From positions 248,001 through 312,000 of the forward strand of contig NZ_CP028960.1 in the NCBI RefSeq assembly GCF_003071365.1: a stretch of DNA of 64,000 nucleotides, written 5' to 3'. The position numbers and the translations under genes were made by a program. This document shows, piece after piece, positions 18,263 to 27,871 of the stretch. Position 1 is the stretch's first letter, and each line of letters opens with the position of its first letter. This DNA is from Methyloceanibacter sp. wino2 (lineage in GTDB: Bacteria; Pseudomonadota; Alphaproteobacteria; Rhizobiales; Methyloligellaceae). The notes under the pieces are model-generated. The model saw only the letters and a list, made by a program, of their open reading frames with translations, was not told the DNA's origin and ran no database searches.

Positions 18263-18834
18263 TCGCTCGTTTCAGCGTGTTTGTAGAAATCCTCGATCTT
18301 TTCGACGAGGACGCGCCAGGCTTCATGCTCACGCGGCCCTGCTGTCTTCTCGACGGCGATCTGGTGATAGGCCAGCTCCGTCTCGATCTTCTCGCGCGGC
18401 AGCATTTTGAGGCGGGTGGCCAGAATCGCCGTTTCGATCACCGCGGCCTGCGCCCGGTTGAAGCCTTGGAACGGCGCGTGATTGCCTTCGTACACAATCC
18501 GGCAGTGGAAGCGCGGACGCAGATCGTCCTCCTCCACGTGCTCGACCGCGAGCTCGAGATGAGCCAATGCGTTCTCCAAGAAGGCCCCCGGAATGTGCCT
18601 GGCGGGCCGCGTCGGCCAGTCCTTGTTGCCAGTGAGGCAACCGGCAAAGACCAGCACATCGTCGGTGAAGCTCGCGACGGCAAAGGGGGTCGCCCGGAGA
18701 TTGTCGAGGGTCGTGGAGGGCCGGAACGGTGCAATGACCCACCCTTCCCCGTCTTCGATGATCCCGAGCGGCGCGATGTGGAGTTTCCCCTCGTCGCTCA
18801 GCGTGGTGACGATGCACTCGCGGATCATGGGCAT
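18259..18834 (-). CDS. DUF447 protein, FMN-binding split-barrel type
   Basis: The 191-residue protein matches DUF447 (COG2457): IRECIVTTLSDEGKLHIAPLGI at the N-terminus, FRPSTTLDNLR, and GFNRAQAAVIETAILATRL. The family has a flavin-reductase-like split-barrel fold. It is the last gene of the mfnB-folB-kinase-DHPS-like operon. Linkage to H4MPT genes is seen in other methylotrophs. A flavoprotein role in pterin or cofactor reduction is only an inference. Confidence 0.82.
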   Translation of the reverse strand: MPMIRECIVTTLSDEGKLHIAPLGIIEDGEGWVIAPFRPSTTLDNLRATPFAVASFTDDVLVFAGCLTGNKDWPTRPARHIPGAFLENALAHLELAVEHVEEDDLRPRFHCRIVYEGNHAPFQGFNRAQAAVIETAILATRLKMLPREKIETELAYHQIAVEKTAGPREHEAWRVLVEKIEDFYKHAETSD

Positions 18835-18853
18835 GCCGGCACCTCGAGCGACA

Positions 18854-20269
18854 TCACGATTCCTCCCGTTTCTTCTTCATGGCCAGCGTATGGCCCGCCT
18901 CTTTGAGGCGCGTTCTGTCATCACTCGGCTTGTCCGCCGCCACACCCCAATCGAGCGGCTCGTCTTGGGCATAGCGTTTGCCGAGACGCCAGGCGATCTC
19001 CGCCTTGGCCAACTCGGCCGCCAAATAGAAGGCGTGGCCTGCGTCGCCTTCGAGGTCAAGCTTGGGAAAGAACTCGAAGATGTCCTCGGCCACGTGATGA
19101 CCGTCACGATTGTAGATGTGCACGCCGTCCTCGGCGACCTCGATGCGGAAGTTCTTGTCGCGTACGGCGGCGGCGTTCTCGGCGATCTCCTCCGGCGTCA
19201 GGGGAAACGGCCGCTTCGCGTGCAGGCCCAGCAGCTCGTCCGTATAGCCCTTCGGCAGCTCGCCGTCGGCGCGCGAAGCGAACATCAAGCGCCGCGCCGC
19301 GTCGTGCTCCTCATAGGTCCGACGCGTATGAGGGCTCACCTGCACTACGAGCACGTTCTCAATGTTCAGCTCCGAAGCAATGCCAATCAACGTCGCGGTG
19401 ATCCCCGTGGTGTCGGCTTCGGTGAGTTCGGTGAGATTGCCGGTGCCCAGCAGGATGTCCACATCGGGCCGCTCACGTCGCAATTGCGCATAGCGCCCCA
19501 GCGAGGTCATGAAGCCGAAATTGATGGGGTCGAGCACCGGATCGGCGAGATAAGGCAGCCCCTTCTCGTCCAGAAGCGCCATGGCACGATAGAGGGAGTC
19601 CATATCTCCGTGTGCCGCCGGGATCAGGACGGGGACGGACGACACCTCGTCGGCGATGTGCAGCCGCGTCTCATCGAGACTGAGCAGGTAGTCGGCCCCC
19701 GCTTGTCCGCCACGCAGGAGTTCCTCGGGATCGGCAGAGTCGACGCTGACCTTGTAGCCATATTTCTTGAGCGCCTTCACCGTGTCTTCGAGATGCGGGA
19801 ACGGCGTATCCGGCAGACAGCCGAGGTCGATCACGTCCGCGCCGCGATAACTGTAGTCCTCTGCACGAGCGAGGATGTCCTCGATGCTCATTTCCGTGGC
19901 ATCGATGATCTCGGCGAAGATGTTGATGTCGTATTTCGACATGTCGGAGGCCCGGCGCGCACGGCCGAAAAAGACCGGGATGTCCTTCACCTCGTCTGGC
20001 CCGCGCTCGACAGGCACGCCGTAATGGGCGGAGAGCTTTTCCAGGTCGCCCCGGCAGCGGCCCGGCAACAGGATCTTGTCGGCGCCGCGCGCATCTTCCA
20101 GCCGCCGCATGATGATGTCTTCGGTCATGAGCGCCGCGACCTTGACGCCGATGTCCTCGACCCGCCACTCGAACTCGGCATCCATGCCTTCGAGAACCGC
20201 CTTCAGCCGCGGTTCCGCGAGATGCCCGGTCACAAACAGGATTTTCTCGGCCATGCCTGGCTCGCTCAC
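18854..20269 (-). CDS. Dihydropteroate synthase-related protein of the H4MPT cluster
   Basis: The 471-residue protein has an N-terminal domain of about 150 residues (DUF6513-like) and a DHPS-like TIM barrel in the middle (RGADVIDLGCLPDTPFPHLED, YKVSVDSADPEELLRGGQAG). A helical tail follows. In H4MPT synthesis a DHPS-type enzyme is expected to join the pterin to beta-RFAP, and this gene is the only candidate in the window. The start is GTG 20269, overlapping the kinase stop, or ATG 20254. Confidence 0.82.
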   Translation of the reverse strand: MSEPGMAEKILFVTGHLAEPRLKAVLEGMDAEFEWRVEDIGVKVAALMTEDIIMRRLEDARGADKILLPGRCRGDLEKLSAHYGVPVERGPDEVKDIPVFFGRARRASDMSKYDINIFAEIIDATEMSIEDILARAEDYSYRGADVIDLGCLPDTPFPHLEDTVKALKKYGYKVSVDSADPEELLRGGQAGADYLLSLDETRLHIADEVSSVPVLIPAAHGDMDSLYRAMALLDEKGLPYLADPVLDPINFGFMTSLGRYAQLRRERPDVDILLGTGNLTELTEADTTGITATLIGIASELNIENVLVVQVSPHTRRTYEEHDAARRLMFASRADGELPKGYTDELLGLHAKRPFPLTPEEIAENAAAVRDKNFRIEVAEDGVHIYNRDGHHVAEDIFEFFPKLDLEGDAGHAFYLAAELAKAEIAWRLGKRYAQDEPLDWGVAADKPSDDRTRLKEAGHTLAMKKKREES

Positions 20270-20928
20270 GCGGTGACCGGATTTCGCGCCGGGCTCTCGC
20301 CTGCAAGATGGGCGGCGAGACCTCCCTCGTCGCCTTGTCCGAACATCGCAGCTGAGACGCCGGTCTCGCGAAGCATGGCCGGAAAGGCCTCGTCGACAAC
20401 GCCGTCATGACGAAGCGCATCCGCGCTCAACGGCCGACGCGCAATCGGAGCCGATTTCACGACGCAGCACGAGGCAGCGCCGAGCTTTCCCGCGAGCCAC
20501 AGCGCAAGGCTATCGGAGGTCAACCGCCAGGTGGCTTCGACATCCGTCCGGTCCGCGAGAAAGGCCGACGGCGCCCAAACGGCAACGAGCCCCCGCTCAT
20601 GGACGTTGCGGAGATCCTCGATCGTGGTGCCGACCTCGTAGCCCGGTGTCATGCCGGCGATGGCCCAGGCAAGCTGATCCATGGCCAACAGCGCCATGCG
20701 GTGGGCTGTGGAATCCCCAAATCCCAATTGGCGCTGACAATGCCGGACTTCGTCGGCCAGGGCTCCCCCGCCAGGAACGAGAACAATCGGACGCTGCGCA
20801 TCCGAGATGACATCGAGCCACCCGGCGAGCGTACCGCCGCGCACGATGCTGCCGCCTAGCTTCACCACGGCCAGCGGCAAATCGGTCGGCTCAAGAGCCG
20901 TCGCGGAGGCCTGCAATGCGGCACGCAT
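20266..20928 (-). CDS. Amino acid kinase family protein, MfnE-like
   Basis: The 220-residue product starts at ATG 20928, two bases after the folB-like stop, and shows VVKLGGSIVRGG, PIVLVPGGGALADEV and VVKSAPI in the kinase core. COG2054 members include archaeal MfnE, which phosphorylates aminomethylfuran-methyl phosphate to the diphosphate used by MfnF. It lies in one operon with mfnB. The function is inferred from family and context. Confidence 0.82.
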   Translation of the reverse strand: MRAALQASATALEPTDLPLAVVKLGGSIVRGGTLAGWLDVISDAQRPIVLVPGGGALADEVRHCQRQLGFGDSTAHRMALLAMDQLAWAIAGMTPGYEVGTTIEDLRNVHERGLVAVWAPSAFLADRTDVEATWRLTSDSLALWLAGKLGAASCCVVKSAPIARRPLSADALRHDGVVDEAFPAMLRETGVSAAMFGQGDEGGLAAHLAGESPARNPVTA

Positions 20929-20930
20929 GT

Positions 20931-21335
20931 CTAGGCCTCCTGCTTGCTCCGGACGATCTGAACGCCCACCGCGCCCGGGTCCTTGTCGAGTTTCTCGATC
21001 ATCACTTCCACACGCTCCGCACGCGGATGAGAGATGCAATGCTGGGCGACGTCCTCGGCGAGAGTCTCGACGAGATTGATGTGGCCGCGAGAGATGATCG
21101 CCTTGATGCCGTTGATGACATAGTCGTAGTCCAGGGTCCGGTCGATATCGTCGTCGAGAGTCGTGGGATCCGACGTGATGTCGATGTCGACCGAAAAGCG
21201 GACGCGCTGGGTGACGCCCTTCTCATTGTGGTGAACGCCGATTTCCACTTCGAGCACGTAGTCGTGCACGAAAATACGGTCCAAGGGCTCGCCGGTGGCG
21301 CTCGCCGTGCTCACATGTCCCAATCTTCGTTCCAT
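20931..21335 (-). CDS. Dihydroneopterin aldolase-like (FolB family) protein
   Basis: The 134-residue protein has the FolB tunnelling-fold pattern: DRIFVHDYVLEVEIGVHHNEKG at the N-terminal side, then LDYDYVINGIKAII, and NLVETLAEDVAQ with the catalytic-type Glu. Start ATG 21335 has GGAG seven bases upstream. FolB cleaves 7,8-dihydroneopterin to hydroxymethyl-dihydropterin. In this operon a pterin supply for H4MPT is more likely than for folate, although both are possible. Confidence 0.85.
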   Translation of the reverse strand: MERRLGHVSTASATGEPLDRIFVHDYVLEVEIGVHHNEKGVTQRVRFSVDIDITSDPTTLDDDIDRTLDYDYVINGIKAIISRGHINLVETLAEDVAQHCISHPRAERVEVMIEKLDKDPGAVGVQIVRSKQEA

Positions 21336-21393
21336 TCTGCGCTCCGGTCTCCTCACCTCTGCCCGGCTTTCCCGGCCGGGCTAAGCTGATGCT

Positions 21394-22122
21394 CTAGCAC
21401 ACCGCGGAGGTTGCGCGCGCCTCGAAACGGGCTTCCGGGGCCGTGCGCCCGTCAGCCACGAGCCGGCCGATCTCGGCGCAAGCTTTGGGATCGAGGTTAG
21501 ACCCACGCGCACTCTGCTCGCACAGCGCCCCTCGAAAGCCGATGACGTCAGGCCGTAGCGCAAGCAGCGGCTGTACATGGTGGGCCCGAAGCGAGCCGGC
21601 GAGCCCCACCTGCAGTTCCGCTTGGCGCGCCAGGTCCACGAAGCGCCTGACCTCGTCCAACGTCATATGATCGGTCAGCGATCCGCGTTCCTTGCCGGCC
21701 GTATCCAGCATCACCCCGCACGCGCCGCTGGCCTTGGCTGCTGCGATCGCGTCAACGTCGGACGGCACATCAGCGAAGAAAACCAGGACCAGATCCGAAG
21801 GCGCGCTCAGGCTCCGCAGCGCATCGAAACAACCCCACGGATCGCCCTCCGCCACAATCCCGAGTTTTACCGTATCCACGCCAAGCCCGGCGGTTGCTGC
21901 CACGGCCTCCGCGACAGTCGCGGGGTTCATGGGCAGATCGCCCACGGTCGCGCTGACTGGCTTGCGGCCGCCGATCGTTCTCAGGCACTCACGGATAACG
22001 CTTGGCGCGACGGCGCCGAGCGCCCCTTCGTCGGGCTCTTTGAGATCTACGATATCGGCACCCGCGGCGAGGACGCGTTCGGCCTCCGCCGCGTTCCGGA
22101 CGCTGGCAAGAAAGTGAGTCAT
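21394..22122 (-). CDS. mfnB: (5-formylfuran-3-yl)methyl phosphate synthase
   Basis: MfnB makes the furan ring of methanofuran and methylofuran from two glyceraldehyde-3-phosphate molecules. The 242-residue TIM-barrel protein shows the family pattern: FLASVRNAAEAERVLAAGADIVDLKEP split into FLASVRN and DIVDLKEPDEGALGA, then DTVKLGI, GVMLDTAGK and FRGALC. ATG 22122 is the first gene of the operon that continues with folB, the MfnE-like kinase, the DHPS-like gene and DUF447. Confidence 0.88.
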   Translation of the reverse strand: MTHFLASVRNAAEAERVLAAGADIVDLKEPDEGALGAVAPSVIRECLRTIGGRKPVSATVGDLPMNPATVAEAVAATAGLGVDTVKLGIVAEGDPWGCFDALRSLSAPSDLVLVFFADVPSDVDAIAAAKASGACGVMLDTAGKERGSLTDHMTLDEVRRFVDLARQAELQVGLAGSLRAHHVQPLLALRPDVIGFRGALCEQSARGSNLDPKACAEIGRLVADGRTAPEARFEARATSAVC

Positions 22123-22176
22123 CCCAGAGGTGTTATCGCGGAAAGCGCCGCCCTGCCAGTGGCATGTGCCCGGCCG

Positions 22177-23907
22177 TTAGCGGAAGAGCCAACCGAGCGG
22201 GTTGCTGTTTCCGCCGCTCCTGCGGCGGGCCCGCTGGCGAGGCGCCGGGCGTTGCGGTTGCTGCTGGGCGAAACCAAAGAAACCACCGCCGTCGTCCCGC
22301 CGACGCCGAGCCACGGGCGCACTGCGGGTCCGTTCCGGCTGCAACTCGACTTCGCTGACATTCCCGTCCGGGTCCGTGACCGAAAGCGAGGCCGTCTGCC
22401 ATGTCCAGGTCGCCGCCTTGTCGCCCCAGCGCTCAGGCTCGATTGCCAGAACTTCCTTCTTCCTCGTATCGATGACGGCGACATACTCGAAGGCACCGTC
22501 GCCGGTCGGGGTCCCGGCATCGTATCTCAGGAGACCGATGCTGGACTGGGCGCCCTTGAGCTTGTCCCACGCCAGAAGCTTCGGTTTGCCAGCGCCGAAC
22601 ATCTCCATGGGGACCGTGACGCCGCGATAGTCCGCATTCGTTGCCACGTAGCGCCCGGGGGACTTCTCCGTGATGATCCACCCCGCAACGGGCTCGCCCA
22701 AGGGCTTCCTGGTGTCGGGGGGCACCGGCGCCCGCAGCTGCTCCAGACCCGTGCGCGCGTTCTCCTCGAACGGATCCAACGATGCGGCTTTCTGATAATC
22801 GGCAATCGCATTCTCCGTCCGCTTCTGCGCGCGGAAGATGTCCCCCCGTATGCGCAGCGCCCGCGGGTCGTCCGGCGTCAGGATGAGCGCGATATTGACG
22901 TCGATATATCCTTCGTCCGCTTTTCGGTCGAAGTACTTTGTCTCGCCGCGCAAGGCATAGGCCTTGGCGTTCTTCGGCTCCAATTCCAGAACCTTGTTGA
23001 AGTCCTTGATCGCCGCGTCGTAGCGCTTGTTCTTGGCGAGCAACTCGCCGCGCTCCATAAACGCATCGACCTTTTCCGGCTCGAGATCGAGAACCCGATC
23101 GAAGTCGGCGACGCCCTCGCGGAAGCTGTTCTGCGCTGCATAAGAGCGCGCCCGCAACATGAACAGCTTGGACTTATCTTGCTCCGGTTCGAGGTCGAGG
23201 GCCTGTGTCGCATCGTCGGCAGCCGCCGCGTAGTTGCCCAACTCGAAATTCGCCACCGCGCGGTTGCGATAGGCCGCCGCGAGCTTGGGATCGAGCCTGA
23301 TCGAACGGTCAAGGTCTCGTAGAGCGGCATGGTATCGGGCCCGCTCCATATGGGAGCGTCCCCGCCCGTTGTAGGGTGCAGCGGTGCGCGACAGCAGCGC
23401 CGTGGCCTTGCGGAAGGACTGAAAGGCCGCGTCGTAGTTCTGCAGCGCGGCGTAGGCATTGCCGCGATTGTTGAAGGCTGCTCCGTAATTGGGATCCAGC
23501 ACGATCGCGCGGTCGAAATCCTTGATGGCCTCTTCCGGATGACCGAGGTCCATCAAGGCATTGCCTCGGTTGTTGTAGACAATGGCGTTGTCGGGTGCGA
23601 GCTGGATGGATTCGTTGAAATCGTCGATCGCTTCTTTCGTCTGCTTCATGCGCCACTTGGCGACGCCGCGATCGCTGTAAATGCTGGCCAGGACGAACTT
23701 GGACACGTCCGGCGTGCCGACGGCCTCGTCGTAAAGCGTCACCGCTCGATCGTACTGCCCACGGAGCATGGCGGCCGCGCCTTCCCGCGCGCGCAGCAGC
23801 ACCTGATCGGCAGCAACGGCCGCGCCGGCCGAAGCCGCGACCAGGGCGGCGCCGATGAGAAGTGTCTTTGTGCGTAGACGGCTCTTTGAGGGGCGGTTGC
23901 GGCCCAT
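22177..23907 (-). CDS. Secreted tetratricopeptide-repeat protein
   Basis: The 576-residue product from ATG 23907 starts with basic residues and a signal peptide (TLLIGAALVAASAGAAVAA). About nine TPR units follow, for example IVYNNRGNALMDLGHPEEAI and AAFNNRGNAYAALQNYDAA. The last 150 residues form a separate beta-rich domain and a proline/arginine/glutamine-rich tail. It is likely periplasmic and scaffolding. An earlier in-frame start at 23958 adds 17 residues ahead of the signal peptide and is less likely. Confidence 0.85.
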   Translation of the reverse strand: MGRNRPSKSRLRTKTLLIGAALVAASAGAAVAADQVLLRAREGAAAMLRGQYDRAVTLYDEAVGTPDVSKFVLASIYSDRGVAKWRMKQTKEAIDDFNESIQLAPDNAIVYNNRGNALMDLGHPEEAIKDFDRAIVLDPNYGAAFNNRGNAYAALQNYDAAFQSFRKATALLSRTAAPYNGRGRSHMERARYHAALRDLDRSIRLDPKLAAAYRNRAVANFELGNYAAAADDATQALDLEPEQDKSKLFMLRARSYAAQNSFREGVADFDRVLDLEPEKVDAFMERGELLAKNKRYDAAIKDFNKVLELEPKNAKAYALRGETKYFDRKADEGYIDVNIALILTPDDPRALRIRGDIFRAQKRTENAIADYQKAASLDPFEENARTGLEQLRAPVPPDTRKPLGEPVAGWIITEKSPGRYVATNADYRGVTVPMEMFGAGKPKLLAWDKLKGAQSSIGLLRYDAGTPTGDGAFEYVAVIDTRKKEVLAIEPERWGDKAATWTWQTASLSVTDPDGNVSEVELQPERTRSAPVARRRRDDGGGFFGFAQQQPQRPAPRQRARRRSGGNSNPLGWLFR

Positions 23908-24040
23908 GATCGTGAGCGATCCTTCGCTAGAGCGGTTCGGTGAACCCCGACGGCACAACGCGATGCGGTGCCTTGTCTAGATGTCCCTCATAACCGCCGA
24001 GTGTGTCAACAAACGGTCGCGAGAACCGCGCCTCGGGCGC

Positions 24041-25528
24041 TCAACCGTCGCTTCCATATTCCTCAAGCTCCTCAAAGACTTCGGGGATCAGCTCCGGCAG
24101 ATCCTCCGCGATCAGGCCTGGCCCGAAGAGTTTCGCCGCCTGCCCGTGCATCCAAACCGCGATACACCCCGCATCGAAGCCGCCAAGGCCCTGCGCGAGC
24201 ATGGCGAGCACCATCCCGGCCATCGCATCGCCCGAACCTGCCGTGGCGAGCCACGGCGTGCCGTTGGTATCAATGGCGGCGCGGCCATCGGGCGCCGCGA
24301 TCACGGTGTCGGGTCCTTTCAAAACGACGGTGGCGCCGGAGCGCGACGCGGCGGTCCGTGTCCGGTCGACCTTCGAGGCCCCCGGCACATCGCCGAAGAG
24401 CCGCGCGAACTCGCCCGCATGGGGCGTCATGACGACCGGGGCTTTTCGCGCTCCAATGGCGTCGAACAGCTCGTCAGGGTTCTCTGCGAAGGACGTGAGC
24501 GCGTCGGCATCCAGCACGACCGCCGGTTCAGCCTTTAAGGCCGTCAGCACCATCTGCCGCGTCTCCTCGTCCACACCGTGGCCGGGGCCGATGAGAAAGG
24601 CATTCTTGCGGGTGTCGGCCAGAAGCGCGGCAAGGCCTTGAGGACCGTCCGCCTCCCGAAGCATGACCGCGGTCAACTGCGCGGCGTTCACGGCCAGCGC
24701 GTCGCGCGGCGATGCGACCGTCACCAGCCCTGCCCCGGCCCGCAAGGCACTGCGCGCAGCCAACCGGGCCGCCCCCGTCGCGTCGGCAGGCCCCGAAGCC
24801 ACGACGGCGTGGCCGCGCAGATATTTGTGGCCCAGCACCGTCGGCCACGGATAGCGATCGAGCCACAGGCCCGGTTCATTGGCGTAAAGCGCCGGCTTCA
24901 CCGTCGCGAGCACCTCGTCGGGGATGCCGATATCGGCAAGGTGCAGCTCACCGCAATGCAGATGACCCGGCATCAGGAAATGCCCAGGCTTGAACCGGAA
25001 GAAGGTGACCGAGCTCAACGCGCGTATCGCCGTGCCCAGGATCAAGCCGGTGGTGCCGTCAACGCCGCTCGGAACGTCGATGGCGATGATCGGGATACCG
25101 CTCGCATTCGCCGCATCGATGAGGACGGCGAACTTGCCCTCGATGGGCCGGGCTAGCCCTGCGCCGAACAAGCCGTCAACGATGACATCCGCGCCGTCGA
25201 ACAGAACCGGCTCGAGGGGATGAATGGTGCCCGTGTAGCGCGCCGCCATGGCGGCCGCGTCTGCCGGCAACTTGCTCGGATCGCCATCGAAGCCGAGGCG
25301 AACGAAATAGCCCCGCTCCAAAAGCTGGCGCGCCGCGACAAAGCCATCGCCGCCGTTGTTACCAGGTCCGCAAAGTATCGCGACCGTCGTGGCGTCGGGA
25401 AACCGTAGCGAGACCTCATCGGCGACACTTCGCCCCGCATTCTCCATGAGAACAGCGCCAGCAACGCCGCTCTCTATAGCCAGTTTGTCGGCGCGGCCCA
25501 TTTCTTTCGCGGTTAAGAGTTCCAGCAT
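24041..25528 (-). CDS. nnrD/nnrE: Bifunctional NAD(P)HX epimerase/dehydratase
   Basis: The 495-residue fusion repairs hydrated NAD(P)H. The N-terminal YjeF_N epimerase domain (residues 1-215) shows GNNGGDGFVAARQL and ENAGRSVADE. The C-terminal ribokinase-like dehydratase domain shows VMTPHAGEFARLFG and the catalytic loop ATAGSGDAMAGMV. ATG 25528 is clear (MLELLTAKEMGRAD). It is divergent from the glnBA promoter region. Confidence 0.95.
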   Translation of the reverse strand: MLELLTAKEMGRADKLAIESGVAGAVLMENAGRSVADEVSLRFPDATTVAILCGPGNNGGDGFVAARQLLERGYFVRLGFDGDPSKLPADAAAMAARYTGTIHPLEPVLFDGADVIVDGLFGAGLARPIEGKFAVLIDAANASGIPIIAIDVPSGVDGTTGLILGTAIRALSSVTFFRFKPGHFLMPGHLHCGELHLADIGIPDEVLATVKPALYANEPGLWLDRYPWPTVLGHKYLRGHAVVASGPADATGAARLAARSALRAGAGLVTVASPRDALAVNAAQLTAVMLREADGPQGLAALLADTRKNAFLIGPGHGVDEETRQMVLTALKAEPAVVLDADALTSFAENPDELFDAIGARKAPVVMTPHAGEFARLFGDVPGASKVDRTRTAASRSGATVVLKGPDTVIAAPDGRAAIDTNGTPWLATAGSGDAMAGMVLAMLAQGLGGFDAGCIAVWMHGQAAKLFGPGLIAEDLPELIPEVFEELEEYGSDG

Positions 25529-25556
25529 CGTCCTGCCTAAGGGATGAGAGCTTCAA

Positions 25557-25573
25557 AACACCAAGCCGGTGTC
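25557..25573 (+). promoter_or_regulatory. NtrC-like enhancer site upstream of glnB
   Basis: The dyad ACACC-AAGCC-GGTGT (25558-25572) keeps the CACC-N5-GGTG core of NtrC sites such as the one before enterobacterial glnA. It lies about 160 bases ahead of the sigma54-type promoter, a normal enhancer distance. Function is inferred. Confidence 0.55.
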
Positions 25574-25720
25574 CGGTGAAGTCTTGGGGCCCGTTGCATC
25601 TGCCTAGTTTTTATGCGTACTGCCTATTGCGTCGCCACCAACTTCGACCGGTTCGCCTCCACATTTTGCGTAAATCCTCTAAGATAATGATTCTACGTGT
25701 AAATCGTCCGCCCATTAGAT

Positions 25721-25736
25721 TGGCATAGGGTGTGCT
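25721..25736 (+). promoter_or_regulatory. Sigma54 promoter of glnBA
   Basis: TGGCATAGGGTGTGCT keeps the invariant GG (25722-25723) and GC (25734-25735) exactly ten bases apart, with the -24 TGGCA and -12 TGCT elements. The glnB start codon is 84 bases downstream, so a leader of about 70 bases is expected. Confidence 0.7.
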
Positions 25737-25738
25737 AA

Positions 25739-26158
<420 letters not shown>

Positions 26159-26222
26159 TCGCAATTAGACTGGCTCATCCGCCGCATTTCACTCATAACT
26201 TTCACATAACTGGAGCAACCTG

Positions 26223-26246
26223 TCGCCGCCTCGTACGAGGCGGCGA
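26223..26246 (+). repeat. Perfect inverted repeat between glnB and glnA
   Basis: The stem TCGCCGCCTC/GAGGCGGCGA flanks a GTAC loop, giving a perfect 24-base palindrome. No T-tract follows, so it is more likely an RNA processing or stability element that sets the glnA:glnB ratio than a terminator. Confidence 0.75.
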
Positions 26247-26273
26247 GGGTGTCATTCGCGGAAGGGAGAGAAC

Positions 26274-27683
26274 ATGGCAGACGCAAGTAGCACCGCCAAA
26301 AAGATCAAGGACGAAGAGATCAAATTCGTCGACCTGCGCTTCACCGATCCCAGGGGCAAGATGCAGCACGTCACAATGGATGCGGGCCTCATGGACGAGG
26401 AAGCGTTCGCTGAAGGCGTGATGTTCGACGGCTCCTCGATTGCCGGGTGGAAGGCGATCAACGAGTCGGACATGAAGCTGATGCCGGACTGCAATTCAGC
26501 CGTCATCGATCCTTTTTTCGCGCAGAGTACGCTCGCCGTCTTCTGTGACGTTCTCGAGCCGCTGACCAACGAGCCCTACGAGCGCGATCCGCGCGGCATC
26601 GCCGGCAAGGCCCAGGCGTACATGCAGCAGACCGGCGTAGGCGACACGGCAGTGTTCGGCCCCGAGGCCGAGTTCTTCGTGTTCGACGATGTGCGCTTCT
26701 CGGCCGAGCCGTACAATTGCGGTTTCCGGGTCGACTCGACGGAACTGCCGACGAATTCCGGCACGGAATACGAGATGGGCAATCTCGGTCACCGTCCGCG
26801 CATGAAGGGCGGGTATTTCCCGGTGCCGCCGGTCGACTCCGCGCAGGATCTGCGTTCGGAGATGCTTTCCGTCATGGCGGAGATGGGTGTCGTCACCGAG
26901 AAGCACCACCACGAGGTGGGCGCGGCCCAGCACGAACTCGGCATCAAGTTTGGCCCCATCATCCAGACCGGCGATGCCATGCAGATCTACAAGTACGTGA
27001 TCCACAATGTGGCCCACGTCTACGGCAAGACCGCCACCTTCATGCCGAAGCCGGTCTTCGGCGACAACGGCTCGGGCATGCATGTGCACCAGTCGATCTG
27101 GAAGGATGGCGGCCCGACCTTCGCGGGCGACAAATACGCCGATCTGTCGGACACGGCCCTGCACTACATCGCGGGCATCCTGAAGCACGCGAAGGCGCTC
27201 AACGCCTATACCAACCCGAGCACCAACTCCTACAAGCGGCTGGTCCCGGGCTATGAGGCGCCGGTGCTCCTGGCTTACTCCTCGCGTAACCGCTCCGCCT
27301 CGTGTCGCATTCCGCTCGGCACGGGTCCGAAGTCGAAGCGCATCGAGGTCCGATTCCCCGATCCGACCGCCAACCCCTACCTCGCCTTCTCGGCCATGCT
27401 GATGGCTGGCCTCGACGGCATCGAGAACAAGCTCGATCCGGGTTCGGCGATCGACAAGAACCTGTACGACCTTCCGCCGGAAGAGCTCGAGAAGGTTCCG
27501 ACCGTCAGCGGCTCGCTGCGTGAGGCTTGCGAGTCGTTGGATGCGGATCGCGCCTTCCTCAAGAAGGGCAACGTGTTCACCGACGATGCGATCGATGCGT
27601 ATCTCGAGCTGAAGATGGAAGAGGTGGAGCGATTCGAGATGATGCCCCACCCGGTCGAGTACGACATGTACTACAGCGTCTAG
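26274..27683 (+). CDS. glnA: Glutamine synthetase type I
   Basis: GlnA makes glutamine from glutamate, ammonia and ATP. The 469 residues match type I beta enzymes. Visible are the ATP/metal region [60 protein letters not shown] and the adenylylation segment [10 protein letters not shown] with the modifiable Tyr. A good ribosome site (GAAGGGAGAG) precedes ATG 26274. The gene is co-transcribed with glnB. Confidence 0.98.
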   Translation: MADASSTAKKIKDEEIKFVDLRFTDPRGKMQHVTMDAGLMDEEAFAEGVMFDGSSIAGWKAINESDMKLMPDCNSAVIDPFFAQSTLAVFCDVLEPLTNEPYERDPRGIAGKAQAYMQQTGVGDTAVFGPEAEFFVFDDVRFSAEPYNCGFRVDSTELPTNSGTEYEMGNLGHRPRMKGGYFPVPPVDSAQDLRSEMLSVMAEMGVVTEKHHHEVGAAQHELGIKFGPIIQTGDAMQIYKYVIHNVAHVYGKTATFMPKPVFGDNGSGMHVHQSIWKDGGPTFAGDKYADLSDTALHYIAGILKHAKALNAYTNPSTNSYKRLVPGYEAPVLLAYSSRNRSASCRIPLGTGPKSKRIEVRFPDPTANPYLAFSAMLMAGLDGIENKLDPGSAIDKNLYDLPPEELEKVPTVSGSLREACESLDADRAFLKKGNVFTDDAIDAYLELKMEEVERFEMMPHPVEYDMYYSV

Positions 27684-27717
27684 CCGCAGCCCGGCACAGG
27701 ACGCTTCAAACGAAATC

Positions 27718-27752
27718 GGGGGCGGCCGCGAAATGCGGACGCCCCCTTCTCT
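27718..27752 (+). terminator. Intrinsic terminator after glnA
   Basis: The stem GGGGGCG (27718-27724) pairs with CGCCCCC (27740-27746), and an inner CCGC/GCGG pairs around GAAAT. TTCTCTTC follows. It is placed 35 bases after the glnA stop. Confidence 0.75.
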
Positions 27753-27871
27753 TCGCCCGGCCTTGTTGAACCTCTGGCCTTTTTCTTCCGCATTCCCCCG
27801 TCGGATGCGAAAGCCATTCGGTTCCTACCAGGCTCCCCCAAACTGCTTCATTCCGTTTCGGTTCAGCACGC

